DNA from: Cellvibrionaceae bacterium | GTDB lineage: Bacteria > Pseudomonadota > Gammaproteobacteria > Pseudomonadales > Cellvibrionaceae | Length of the DNA stretch: 63,677 nt | Assembly (NCBI GenBank): GCA_002707785.1 | Contig: PANW01000033.1 | Location: 22,027-85,703, forward strand | Direction: 5' to 3' | Shown here: positions 17,885-26,458 of the stretch, in pieces | Numbering within the stretch: position 1 is the stretch's first letter | Layout of the letters: every line of letters starts with the position of its first letter | The notes under the pieces: generated by a model | The model's input: only the letters and a program-made list of their open reading frames with translations | Database searches by the model: none | Told to the model about the DNA's origin: nothing | Program-made: the position numbers and the translations under genes

Positions 17885-20215
17885 ATGTCCAAAATAATAA
17901 CAAAGTCGATGAATCGCTTAGCCGTTCCAAATGCCTCTTTCCCTTGGCGCAAGACCTTGTTGAGTGCTGCCGTATTGGGTGCGTCAGCGGTGGTGTTGCC
18001 AATGGCAGCTACTGCCCAAGAGGCGCCGGCTGCTGAATCTCACGGTTTTGCCCTGGAAGAGGTCACCGTTACCGCTCGTAAACGTGAAGAATCTCTGCAA
18101 GACGCTCCTTTGTCCGTAGCGGCTTTTAGTGGAGAAGGCATGGAGCAGCGCGGCATCAATGATGTGGCGGATGTATCTCAGTTGGTTCCTAACTTGGTGT
18201 TCGACACCGCGCCCCCGATTTCGGGTAATTCAGCGGCAGCAGCCGTATTTATCCGTGGCGTAGGGCAGTTGGATTTCACCATTAACGTCGACCCCGGCGT
18301 TGGCACTTATGTGGATGGCGTCTATGTGGCACGTTCAGTGGGTGGGGTGGTGGATCTTTTGGACCTAGAGCGTATCGAGGTCTTGCGCGGCCCCCAAGGG
18401 ACTCTGTTTGGCAGAAACACCATTGGTGGTGCGGTACAGCTAATCTCCAAAGCACCCGAAGAAGAGCTGGGTGGCTATGTCTCAGCAACCTTGGGCACCG
18501 ACGATCGAATTGACGTGCAAGGCGTACTGAATGCGCCCATTACCGATACCCTTTTGAGTAAGTTCTCAGTACTCAAACGTACTCGTGACGGTTATGTCAC
18601 CGATGGCAATGGTACTGATTTGGGCGACGATGATTCCATTTCTGCGCGCGCACAATTTCAGTGGCTCGCCAGTGAAGACCTAGAGATTAACCTCAATATG
18701 GACGTGACTCGCGATCGTGAAAATGGCGCGCCCAATGTACCGCTGAACCTCTATGCCGATGCCGTGTTTCCTCTCAGAACCAATACCGCGCCGAATGGAG
18801 AAGGTACCTTGGCGGGCTGTACACCCGCTACCTTTGATAGCAGTCGCAATTGCTTTGGTCCCGCTTGGTTGACTGGCAGCAATACCCATACTGAGAGCAC
18901 TTTTAAGGCTAAGTCAGAGAATGATATTTGGGGTGTCTCCCTGACCGTTGATTATGATTTGGGCTGGGCCTCACTGAAGTCGATCAGCGCGTGGCGCGAT
19001 CTCGAATCTGAGTTTCAACGCGACTCAGATCACTCGGCCTTCAATGTATTCTCGACCGCTAACGATCAGGAGCAGGATCAGTTCAGCCAAGAATTTCAGC
19101 TGATTGGTGATCTACTGGACGATACTCTGCACTGGGTGGCCGGCGCTTACTATTTCGAAGAAGATGCCAGCGACTTAACCTTGATTACGCTGCCGGGTGG
19201 ATCGGGCGCTCTTTTGCGCGGTGTGTTTGAGAACGAAGTTGAAAACGAAAACTGGGCTGTTTACGGCGAAATGACTTACGATTTCACCGAAAGCTGGCAC
19301 CTGACATTGGGCGCTCGCTACACCGATGAGACCAAGAAATACAACACGATACAGACGTTTGAGCCACTTTCTTCTCCTGGACTAACCGTGGTCACGCTGG
19401 TTGATGATCCCAATGCCGAAGAGGATTTCCAAGAAACCACCGCTCGTGTCACTTTATCTTATGATGTCAATGATCAGCTGATGACCTACTTGACCTACTC
19501 GGAAGGTTTCAAGAGTGGTGGTTTTAATCCACGTTATCTTGCACCGACGCCAAATGCTGAGGCAATCCCGTACGATCCAGAGTACGTGACTCTTTACGAG
19601 GCGGGTTTCAAGTATGTCAATGTAGATAACTCGTTGCGGGTCAACGGTGCGTTCTTCATGAACGATTATGAAGACATTCAAGTCAGTACCAATCCAGATT
19701 TTACCGGTGGTGCAACCATCACTCAAAATGCAGCAGAAGCTGAAATATCCGGCCTAGAGTTAGAGTTCACCTGGATTCCTACATCGGCGTTCATGCTTGA
19801 GGGCGGTGTTGGCTATCTCAACGCTCGCTATGACGAGTTGAGTAATGACGTACAGTTTTCAGCGTCCAACGAGTTTGCCCGAATTCCAGAGTGGTCGGGA
19901 AATCTAGCGGCTTCCTACATCGTTGATTTGGAGGGTGGGGCAACCGTTACGCCGCGTATTGATTGGTCCTACAAGTCCGAAATGCAAGGCACGGCTGAGA
20001 ATGATATCGATGTTGCACAAGACAGCTACGATGTAGTGAATGTTAATATCGCCTACGTCAGTCCGTCAGAAGACTGGTCCGCTAGCATAGGGGCGACCAA
20101 TCTCACCGACGAAGAATACCTGGTATCGGCTAACCAAAATGGTCGAATTGGTTACGCGGAAGGGGTTTTCGCTCGTGAGCGTCAATGGTATTTGAAACTC
20201 CGTCGCGATTTCTAA
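17885..20215 (+). CDS. TonB-dependent receptor without STN domain, paired with the FecI/FecR system
   Basis: A 776-residue outer-membrane receptor. The signal peptide covers about residues 1-44 (WRKTLLSAAVLGASAVVLP ... ATAQ). A TonB box (LEEVTVTARKREESLQD), a plug (GTYVDGVYVARSV, LERIEVLRGPQGTLFGRNT) and a barrel ending in F follow. It lacks the STN segment present in its divergent paralogue but shares the rest of the architecture closely, for example CFGPAWL and ITQNAAEAEISG. The ribosome site GGGAG lies about ten bases before the ATG. Probable job: main transporter for the ligand sensed by the STN receptor, induced by the neighbouring sigma factor. That coupling is inference. Confidence 0.93.
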   Translation: MSKIITKSMNRLAVPNASFPWRKTLLSAAVLGASAVVLPMAATAQEAPAAESHGFALEEVTVTARKREESLQDAPLSVAAFSGEGMEQRGINDVADVSQLVPNLVFDTAPPISGNSAAAAVFIRGVGQLDFTINVDPGVGTYVDGVYVARSVGGVVDLLDLERIEVLRGPQGTLFGRNTIGGAVQLISKAPEEELGGYVSATLGTDDRIDVQGVLNAPITDTLLSKFSVLKRTRDGYVTDGNGTDLGDDDSISARAQFQWLASEDLEINLNMDVTRDRENGAPNVPLNLYADAVFPLRTNTAPNGEGTLAGCTPATFDSSRNCFGPAWLTGSNTHTESTFKAKSENDIWGVSLTVDYDLGWASLKSISAWRDLESEFQRDSDHSAFNVFSTANDQEQDQFSQEFQLIGDLLDDTLHWVAGAYYFEEDASDLTLITLPGGSGALLRGVFENEVENENWAVYGEMTYDFTESWHLTLGARYTDETKKYNTIQTFEPLSSPGLTVVTLVDDPNAEEDFQETTARVTLSYDVNDQLMTYLTYSEGFKSGGFNPRYLAPTPNAEAIPYDPEYVTLYEAGFKYVNVDNSLRVNGAFFMNDYEDIQVSTNPDFTGGATITQNAAEAEISGLELEFTWIPTSAFMLEGGVGYLNARYDELSNDVQFSASNEFARIPEWSGNLAASYIVDLEGGATVTPRIDWSYKSEMQGTAENDIDVAQDSYDVVNVNIAYVSPSEDWSASIGATNLTDEEYLVSANQNGRIGYAEGVFARERQWYLKLRRDF

Positions 20216-20364
20216 TCGAGTGAAGTCAAAGTTAATGACGTCGGGGTTTGGGACGCTCGTGTAGTCGGCCAGGTTGGGTTGGCTACACAGGTCCGGCTCT
20301 GCTTTGTCGACGTCAGTGCATCTGTCTAAATGCAGTTTGTTAAGATCTAGTTTCCGTTTAAATG

Positions 20365-20405
20365 AAATCGCGGCGGTGGCGTGAGCCTGTCGCGATTTTT
20401 CTTTT
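20365..20405 (+). terminator. Rho-independent terminator after TonB receptor
   Basis: AAATCGCG at 20365-20372 pairs with CGCGATTT at 20391-20398, followed by TTCTTTTT. The loop of 18 bases is long but the T-rich tail is convincing. It lies 150 bases after the receptor stop and 47 bases before the NRAMP-like start. Confidence 0.65.
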
Positions 20406-20451
20406 TGTAACACAATAAATGTATGCAGTGATAAAAGGGAGTGATAGCGCA

Positions 20452-21768
20452 ATGAGTGAGGCGAACAGCCAACGTGTAGTGGCTCATGCGGGCGACAGGT
20501 CTGCGGCATCACGATTTATGGAAACTCTAGGCCCAGGCATCTTATTTGCGGCAACATCGGTTGGTGTATCCCATCTGGTGCAGTCTACTCGTGCTGGTGC
20601 CGCTTTCGGTTTGGGGATGATGCTCGTTATTGTGTTTGCCCACGCGATAAAGTACAGCGCCTTCCGAGCCGGTTCCGATTATGCGGCGGCTACTGGAAAG
20701 TCATTGTTATTTGCATACCGTCAACAGGGCGCCTGGACACTGTTTTTATTTGGGATGGTCACCCTCAGTTCCATGTTTATTGTATTGGCGGCTGTGCTGT
20801 TGGTTTGCGCAGGGTTGTTACGTGTTGTATTTGAGTTTAATGGCAGCCTGTCGGTGATTGCGACGATTGTTGTCGCGCTAGCAGCGGCATTACTGATTCG
20901 TGGCCGCTACGAGTGGTTGGAAAAAATCACCAAGTTATTGATAGCGCTACTAACGTTGATCACAGTGATAACCACTGTGGTGGCCTTGCCGCAAATGCAA
21001 TGGCAGGGCGTTGCCTCATTCACACCAGAACAACGGGATATGAAGACGATACTGTTTGCAGTGGCCTTGGCGGGGTGGATGCCAACCGCATTGGATACCA
21101 GTGTCTGGCAATCGGTTTGGACCGTCGAAAAAGTGCGTTCAGGCGGAGGGATAACACCACAAACTTCGCGCAGGGATTTCAATATTGGGTATGTGTTAAC
21201 TGCTGTTTTGGCACTGTGTTTCATGTTGATCGGAGCCTCTATCATGCACGGCTCGCAAACATCGTTCTCGGCGACCGCTACTGGCTTTGCGACACAGTTT
21301 ATCGATATCTACGCAACCACCCTAGGTGAGTGGAGTCGACCCGTAATCGGTGTGACGGCTTTTGCGGTTATCCTATCGACAGTGATTACGGTACTGGATG
21401 GCTTTCCGCGTGTCTGTGCCAAATGGATGGTGATAGTTAGCCAATTGAAGCTGCCGGCGCGAGAACAAAAAGATGATATTAATGCAGAGCAGCGCTGGTA
21501 CGTGCGTTTCATTATTATCGAGGCATTCGGGGCTCTGTGCATCATCTACTTCTGGCTAAGTTCTTTTAAGACTTTGATCGATTTAGCCGCCACGGTTTCG
21601 TTTTTGTCCGCGCCGATTTTAGCGGTGCTGAATCATCGGGCCATGATCAGTCGCGCGGTACCCAGCCAGCATCGCCTATCTGGGCGAGACTTCTATCTCA
21701 GTGTCTTCAGTGTTCTCTGTTTAGCGATCTTCTCTTTGGGCTATTTGTTTCTGTTGGTAAGCCGCTAG
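20452..21768 (+). CDS. NRAMP-superfamily membrane protein with non-canonical metal-site motifs
   Basis: A 438-residue polytopic membrane protein with about eleven hydrophobic segments. The start ATG at 20452 has AAGGGAG about ten bases upstream; an ATG eleven codons earlier is less likely. The first helix, GPGILFAATSVGVSHLVQS, aligns with the NRAMP first helix, but the ion-binding DPGN is replaced by a GVSH-like sequence. In the sixth helix, AGWMPTALDTSVWQS replaces the MPH motif, keeping the methionine and proline. Classical manganese or iron transport is therefore uncertain. It may be cotranscribed in part with the receptor or have its own promoter after the terminator. Confidence 0.8.
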   Translation: MSEANSQRVVAHAGDRSAASRFMETLGPGILFAATSVGVSHLVQSTRAGAAFGLGMMLVIVFAHAIKYSAFRAGSDYAAATGKSLLFAYRQQGAWTLFLFGMVTLSSMFIVLAAVLLVCAGLLRVVFEFNGSLSVIATIVVALAAALLIRGRYEWLEKITKLLIALLTLITVITTVVALPQMQWQGVASFTPEQRDMKTILFAVALAGWMPTALDTSVWQSVWTVEKVRSGGGITPQTSRRDFNIGYVLTAVLALCFMLIGASIMHGSQTSFSATATGFATQFIDIYATTLGEWSRPVIGVTAFAVILSTVITVLDGFPRVCAKWMVIVSQLKLPAREQKDDINAEQRWYVRFIIIEAFGALCIIYFWLSSFKTLIDLAATVSFLSAPILAVLNHRAMISRAVPSQHRLSGRDFYLSVFSVLCLAIFSLGYLFLLVSR

Positions 21769-21847
21769 ATGGCCATTATTTTGAGAGTTGGTTGGGAGAC
21801 GTAGACCCGCAAATAGATGGCGCGAGCCCCTTGAAATTGGCCAAACT

Positions 21848-21870
21848 GGGGACAAAAAGTCCCTCTTTGA
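21848..21870 (+). terminator. Short hairpin after NRAMP-like gene
   Basis: GGGAC and GTCCC flank an AAAAA loop, followed by TCTTTG. The stem is only five or six base pairs and the T-run is short, so this is a weak terminator candidate. Confidence 0.35.
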
Positions 21871-21951
21871 CGGCTTGCTTGGGCTGACCGGTTTGTCTCT
21901 CTGTCCAAATACTGTATTTTGGTTTTTTGATACGACTAAAGGGCTCGAACG

Positions 21952-22953
21952 ATGATTAATGCATACGCTGCTTTTGAACCTAAAGGTGAATTGAAACCCT
22001 ATCAATACGATCCCGGTGTGCTGGCCGATAATGAGGTTGAGATCGATGTCCTTTATTCGGGTATTTGCCACAGTGATCTGAGCGTTATTGACAACGAATG
22101 GGGGATGAGTCAATACCCCGTGGTTCCCGGCCATGAGGTCGTCGGTCGTGTCTCTCAAGTCGGCAGTCAGGTCACTCATTTACAGGTTGGGCAAACGGTT
22201 GGTTTGGGATGGCACTCGGGCTATTGCGGCTCTTGCGCTCTGTGTAATGATGGCGACCACAATCTATGTTCCAAAACTCAGAAGACGATCATTGGTCATC
22301 ATGGTGGTTTTGCTGACAAGGTACGGGCTCAAGGGACCAGTGTGGTCGCGCTTCCCGATGGTATCGACTTAGAGTCCGCCGGACCACTTTTCTGCGCGGG
22401 CGTAACGGTGTTTAATCCGCTGCTGGAATACGACATTAAACCCACCGCAAAGGTGGCTGTTATTGGTATTGGCGGTTTAGGGCATTTGGCATTGAAGTTC
22501 TTGAATGCGTGGGGCTGCGAGGTGACGGCGTTCACCACCAGTGAGGCCAAGCGCCAAGAAGCTCTATCCCTAGGCGCCCACCATACTTTGAATTCAAAAA
22601 GCACCGAAGAGCTCGATGCAGCGGCGGGCAGTTTTGATCTGATCATATCGACAGTCAACGTTAAGCTGGATTGGGCCCGCTACCTAATGACCTTGAAAGC
22701 CCGTGGTCGTCTGCATTTCGTCGGCATGATTGTAGAGCCGTTGGATATTGGCGTGGGTCCGTTGATTGTTGGTCAGCGCTCAGTGTCTGGTTCGGCAGTA
22801 GGTAGCCCATCAACCATGTCTAAGATGCTCGAGTTCGCCAAATTACATAACATCATCCCGGTGATAGAAAAGTATAAGTTCTCTGAGGTTAATGAAGCTA
22901 TCGAACGCTTGAAGTCTGGTAAAACCCATTATCGTATTGTGCTTGAGCGCTAG
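21952..22953 (+). CDS. Zinc-dependent alcohol dehydrogenase, YahK/cinnamyl-alcohol type
   Basis: A 333-residue medium-chain dehydrogenase. Visible are the catalytic zinc ligands (SGICHSDLSVI, then VPGHEVVG), the structural zinc loop CGSCALCNDGDHNLC and the nucleotide-binding IGIGGLGHLALKFL. Members of this group reduce aldehydes with NADPH, with broad specificity (E. coli YahK is an example). The cofactor and substrate here are inferred from family only. A convergent nitroreductase gene follows, separated by a hairpin. It is a distant relative of frmA, which differs in its zinc loop and class III signatures. Confidence 0.92.
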   Translation: MINAYAAFEPKGELKPYQYDPGVLADNEVEIDVLYSGICHSDLSVIDNEWGMSQYPVVPGHEVVGRVSQVGSQVTHLQVGQTVGLGWHSGYCGSCALCNDGDHNLCSKTQKTIIGHHGGFADKVRAQGTSVVALPDGIDLESAGPLFCAGVTVFNPLLEYDIKPTAKVAVIGIGGLGHLALKFLNAWGCEVTAFTTSEAKRQEALSLGAHHTLNSKSTEELDAAAGSFDLIISTVNVKLDWARYLMTLKARGRLHFVGMIVEPLDIGVGPLIVGQRSVSGSAVGSPSTMSKMLEFAKLHNIIPVIEKYKFSEVNEAIERLKSGKTHYRIVLER

Positions 22954-23005
22954 CTAAGAGTAGAGGATTCTCGTTGGCGGCGTTGGCTGTTGGATTTTGT
23001 ATATG

Positions 23006-23050
23006 CTTGAGAGAATCACTTCCACGTCTTGGAGTGATTCTCTTTCAAGA
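23006..23050. terminator. Hairpin between convergent genes
   Basis: GAGAATCACT at 23011-23020 pairs with AGTGATTCTC at 23033-23042, and CTTGA and TTCAAG extend the stem with a bulge. It lies between the ends of the alcohol dehydrogenase and the nitroreductase and could serve both. No long T-run. Confidence 0.5.
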
Positions 23051-23075
23051 GTGAATTCAATTTACCCCTAATCAT

Positions 23076-23678
23076 CTAAAAACCATTGGTGAAAAGCACA
23101 TCATCCATCGCCAACTGACCACCTCTTGGTCGAGCGGCTTTACTGGCTTTACCCACGGCTATCAGCATTGCGATTAAATGGTTGTCGGGTAGCTTTATCA
23201 AGTCGGCGACTTGCTCCGCATCAAAACCAATCATTGGGTTGCTATCGAAGCCCATTGCTTTGGCAGACAGCATCAATGTCTGTGCAGCGATACCGCAGGA
23301 GCGGATCGCTTCGTCTCGTTGCAGTTGTGGTTTTCCTCTATAAAAAGAATCAATCATAGGCACCAGCAAATTCTGCGTGTCTATATCGGCGTCGGCCCAG
23401 TATCTCTCGGGGCGGTCTTTCCAGGCATCAATATCAGCACAGACAACAATCAATTCCGCAGCGTCAGTGACTTGTGACTGCTCCCAAGCGGCGGTTTTTA
23501 GCGCCTCTCGAAGTTCTCTATCTTGAATACGTACAAATCGCCAATGCTGTATGTTGTAAGAGGTGGGTGATAGCAGCGTGGAGGATATTAACTGCTGGAA
23601 CTGTTGATCGCTCAGTCTAGCATTGACATCATAGTGTTTGACTGAGCGACGCTCTCGGATAGCGTTGAATACGTCCAT
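23076..23678 (-). CDS. Nitroreductase-family FMN oxidoreductase
   Basis: A 200-residue protein starting at MDVFNAIRERRSVKHY, with a GAGGT ribosome site five bases upstream; 20 in-frame codons before this lack support. The RRSVKHYD segment binds FMN phosphate, and SPTSYNIQHWRFV and GFDSNPMIGFDAEQV are typical of the family. Such enzymes reduce nitro compounds, quinones or related substrates with NAD(P)H. The natural substrate cannot be told from sequence. Confidence 0.93.
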   Translation of the reverse strand: MDVFNAIRERRSVKHYDVNARLSDQQFQQLISSTLLSPTSYNIQHWRFVRIQDRELREALKTAAWEQSQVTDAAELIVVCADIDAWKDRPERYWADADIDTQNLLVPMIDSFYRGKPQLQRDEAIRSCGIAAQTLMLSAKAMGFDSNPMIGFDAEQVADLIKLPDNHLIAMLIAVGKASKAARPRGGQLAMDDVLFTNGF

Positions 23679-24102
23679 AGTGACCTCGGTTGTTGTGTGA
23701 GTGTTTTGTTTCTTAGTGGATACAATGCCGGCCAACAAAAGCTGGTTGCCTTGTCTGTGCGAAGCAGGTTAACACGGCGGAAGTGCAGGCAAGGTTAACC
23801 TGGGTTTAGTGGAGAGTATCGATATTGAACATTTGTCTTCGTTGTGCTGCTCAAACGGGAGAGTGAGTGACATACAGCTTTGGCGTAGATCTTGATTTTC
23901 TGTTCCACAATAAACCTAGGTTCATTACACGATGGAGAGGTAGGCGTATCATATCCTTCAATTGCTAACGCTCTGTAACGCAATGCTTCGTTTCAGCACT
24001 CTGCCTCGAGACGTTGTTGATGGCTTGGTCAAGGTCGACTGATTAAGTTGGTGTGCCGCTAAGGCCTCGCGTATAGAGCCTAATAAAATCCGAGAGGGAT
24101 GT
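23679..24102. other. 424-base gene-free stretch
   Basis: It separates the divergent nitroreductase and arylamine N-acetyltransferase genes and must contain their promoters. Reading frames here are short and lack ribosome sites. No clear repeat, dyad or RNA gene was seen. Confidence 0.5.
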
Positions 24103-24930
24103 ATGAATCGTCAGTTAATAGTTGAAGGCTATCTTAGCGACCTGGGCATTAAAGGCTTTGATTTAACCTCATCTGAGGGGCAAGTTGAGTTTTTGAACAA
24201 GCTGCAGGCGGCTCATATTGCTCGTCATAGTTTCAACAGTCTTGCTGTCGTGATTGGCAACGAATTGCCACTGGATTTGACTTCTCTCTATGAGAAAATT
24301 GTCGTAAAACGGCGTGGTGGCTATTGTTTTGAGCACAACAAACTCATTTTCAATGTACTGGAGCAGCTAGGGTTTGATGTCAAACTAGCGCTGGCTCGTG
24401 TTGTCTACAATCGCGACGTGGACAGCCCGAGAACTCATCGTGTCACGCTGGTGCGTATTAACGGCGTTGATTATGTGGTGGATGGTGGCTTTGGCCATTT
24501 GGGCGCTCGTCTTCCGGTTAGGCTAGAGCATGGTGTAGAACAGCCTCAAGGCAAAGAGAGTTTCCGTATTGTCATTAAAGAATCGGGTGAGCATTGCTAT
24601 CAGGTACTCAAAGATGGCGATTACTTCACCTTGTATACCTTTGATCTCGGAGTGTATACCGAATCGGACTGTCTGGTTGGCCACTTCTTTTCCCATCGAC
24701 ATCCCACCGCAGCGTTTGTGAATAATCTAGTAGTCAGCCGAAAACCTGAAGATTCAATATACTCCTTACGCAATGGGGAGTTTCATTGGATTATCGCTGA
24801 TGGCACAACCGTTACTCGGTTAACGACCGCTTTGGAGTTGCATGAAAAGCTCACCCAGGTCTTCGAACTTGATGTGGACGTGGCTATATCGGAGTTTCTT
24901 TTTAACAAATTTGTACAGGATAATTCGTAG
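24103..24930 (+). CDS. nat: Arylamine N-acetyltransferase
   Basis: Transfers an acetyl group from acetyl-CoA to arylamines and hydrazines. The 275-residue protein has the usual bacterial length and an intact Cys-His-Asp triad: Cys75 in RRGGYCFEHN, His112 in PRTHRVTLV and Asp127 in VVDGGFG. GAGAGGG a few bases upstream of the ATG is a good ribosome site. It could serve xenobiotic handling, in line with the neighbouring nitroreductase, but no shared transcript is possible because the two are divergent. Confidence 0.95.
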   Translation: MNRQLIVEGYLSDLGIKGFDLTSSEGQVEFLNKLQAAHIARHSFNSLAVVIGNELPLDLTSLYEKIVVKRRGGYCFEHNKLIFNVLEQLGFDVKLALARVVYNRDVDSPRTHRVTLVRINGVDYVVDGGFGHLGARLPVRLEHGVEQPQGKESFRIVIKESGEHCYQVLKDGDYFTLYTFDLGVYTESDCLVGHFFSHRHPTAAFVNNLVVSRKPEDSIYSLRNGEFHWIIADGTTVTRLTTALELHEKLTQVFELDVDVAISEFLFNKFVQDNS

Positions 24931-25028
24931 CGTTCAGAAGTTTTTAAACCACCTGGGCGGCGCGTGTAGCTGTGCACCAAACAATAGTTTGTTGAAACCT
25001 GAACTTTGTAACTTTGAGGAAAGAAAAA

Positions 25029-25439
25029 ATGAGACTAATCGGTAGAAGTGTGAGGTGGGTGATGCTCGTCTCCGGAGTGCTAACCGCGACCATGTTCTAT
25101 GGAGCGTTTTCACCGGAATCGATTGTCGAGTCAATGTTTGGAGTTAGGCCAGAGGTTGGAGTCGCGTTTTATGGTGAGCTCGAACTGATGGTGGTGCGAA
25201 GCTGGTCGGCGTTGATCGGGCTTGTTGGTGTGATGCTGGTTGTTGGGTTTATTAACCCAAAACTAAGGCGCTATTCTCTATCCATTGCCGCGGCGAGTAA
25301 ATTGGTTTTTGTTACGCTGTCTCTACTCTATGCCCAAGCCTATTGGCAGACTCTAGCGCCCGCGTTGATCATGGATTCTTTTGTTGTTCTTCTGGCCTTA
25401 CTGTACTTGTGTATTCCATCTGCCTCTGTTGATGACTAG
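25029..25439 (+). CDS. Small integral membrane protein, unknown function
   Basis: A 136-residue protein with about four hydrophobic segments (near residues 8-26, 55-75, 88-105 and 110-128) and a short acidic tail. The ATG at 25029 follows a GAGGA eight bases upstream; the longer reading frame starts at a TTG inside that ribosome site and is rejected. It lies 98 bases after nat on the same strand. I do not recognise a characterised family. Confidence 0.75.
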   Translation: MRLIGRSVRWVMLVSGVLTATMFYGAFSPESIVESMFGVRPEVGVAFYGELELMVVRSWSALIGLVGVMLVVGFINPKLRRYSLSIAAASKLVFVTLSLLYAQAYWQTLAPALIMDSFVVLLALLYLCIPSASVDD

Positions 25440-25459
25440 CCGCTAGCGGCACGTTACTT

Positions 25460-25488
25460 CAACTGGCAAGGAAGATAGCAGCCAGTTG
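25460..25488 (+). terminator. Hairpin after small membrane protein gene
   Basis: CAACTGGC and GCCAGTTG form an eight-base-pair stem with a 13-base loop, 21 bases after the stop. No T-run follows directly, so termination is uncertain. Confidence 0.4.
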
Positions 25489-25490
25489 CC

Positions 25491-25526
25491 ATTCTAGTAT
25501 CTATTCTAGGAATTATTCTAGGAACT
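25491..25526 (+). repeat. Three tandem 12-bp repeats overlapping a ribosome site
   Basis: ATTCTAGTATCT, ATTCTAGGAATT and ATTCTAGGAACT lie head to tail and end four bases before the EamA transporter ATG. The last two copies contain TAGGAA, and the last one serves as the ribosome-binding site. Confidence 0.85.
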
Positions 25527-25530
25527 CACA

Positions 25531-26454
25531 ATGTCTCGGATTAATGCCTACATTCTACTGGCGGTTTGGTTGTGCCTGACGGCCTCATCTTTTGTCGTCG
25601 CTGAGGTTGTTGCGCCCTATGCCAATCCTATAGCAACCACAGCACTTCGTTTTTGGTTGGCAACGGCACTGCTGCTGCCGTTTGTTAAGCGTCATCATTT
25701 AAAACACTCGTCGCTCGAAGTACTGCTTAAATATGTGTTGGTCAGTAGCCTATTAGTAGGGTTCTTCGTCGGCCTGTTTGTTGCACTAAAGTCCACCACA
25801 GCGGTTAAAACATCGGTGATCTACACGTCAACTCCCTTGTTGAGCGTAGTGTTGAGTTTCTTACTGCTGAAAGTGAAGCCATCTTGGATCCAATTTTTGG
25901 GGTTTGTGTTGGGCTGTGTTGGGGCTCTCTGGCTACTGTTCAGTTCTAATAGAGGATTGGTCGACGGATGGAGTTGGACACTCGGCGATGGGATATTTTT
26001 GTTGGCCTGTTTTAGCATGGGCCTGCATATCGTCTTATTGAAAGTTTGGTTTTTCGAAGTGCCACCGGTACAGAGTGTTTTTCATATTCTACTGATAGGT
26101 AGTCTGCTATTGACTCCGCCGCTCATGATCTGGGGGCAGCCAGAAGATGTACAGTGGCTGCAAGCTGAATTTTGGTGGTCTTTGATTTATCTGACTGCAT
26201 TTGCCACCGTGGGTACGTTTATGTTGCAGCAAAATATCCTACAGCGGTTGTCGGCCAATCATTTGTTGTCTGCCAGTTACTTATCACCGGCAGTGGTTAT
26301 GCTATTGAGTGTTTCTATGACTTCAACGCAGTGGCGAGGTGACTGGCAGGCGATGCTCTTGACCTTGCTTGCCGTGGGGCTTATCTTTCATCGGCATGAG
26401 GCTCCTAGTACGGAAATAGTGACTTCATGCGAGGATAATAAGTTGGAGGTGTAG
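25531..26454 (+). CDS. EamA/DMT-family transporter
   Basis: A 307-residue inner-membrane protein with about ten transmembrane helices arranged as two EamA repeats (residues 1-140 and 150-285). Typical segments are NPIATTALRFWLATALLLP and SVIYTSTPLLSVVLSFLLL. Members export or import metabolites such as amino acids; the substrate is unknown. The ribosome site is the last of three 12-bp tandem repeats. The Crp-like gene starts four bases after its stop, so the pair is almost surely one transcript. Confidence 0.9.
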   Translation: MSRINAYILLAVWLCLTASSFVVAEVVAPYANPIATTALRFWLATALLLPFVKRHHLKHSSLEVLLKYVLVSSLLVGFFVGLFVALKSTTAVKTSVIYTSTPLLSVVLSFLLLKVKPSWIQFLGFVLGCVGALWLLFSSNRGLVDGWSWTLGDGIFLLACFSMGLHIVLLKVWFFEVPPVQSVFHILLIGSLLLTPPLMIWGQPEDVQWLQAEFWWSLIYLTAFATVGTFMLQQNILQRLSANHLLSASYLSPAVVMLLSVSMTSTQWRGDWQAMLLTLLAVGLIFHRHEAPSTEIVTSCEDNKLEV

Positions 26455-26458
26455 AGAC

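Noticed and set aside
20066..20512. 148-codon minus-strand frame across the receptor end and NRAMP-like start
   Set aside because: It runs antisense through two real genes and a terminator, with no domain likeness.
21721..22179. 152-codon minus-strand frame over the alcohol dehydrogenase start
   Set aside because: It is antisense to two well-supported genes and lacks a ribosome site.
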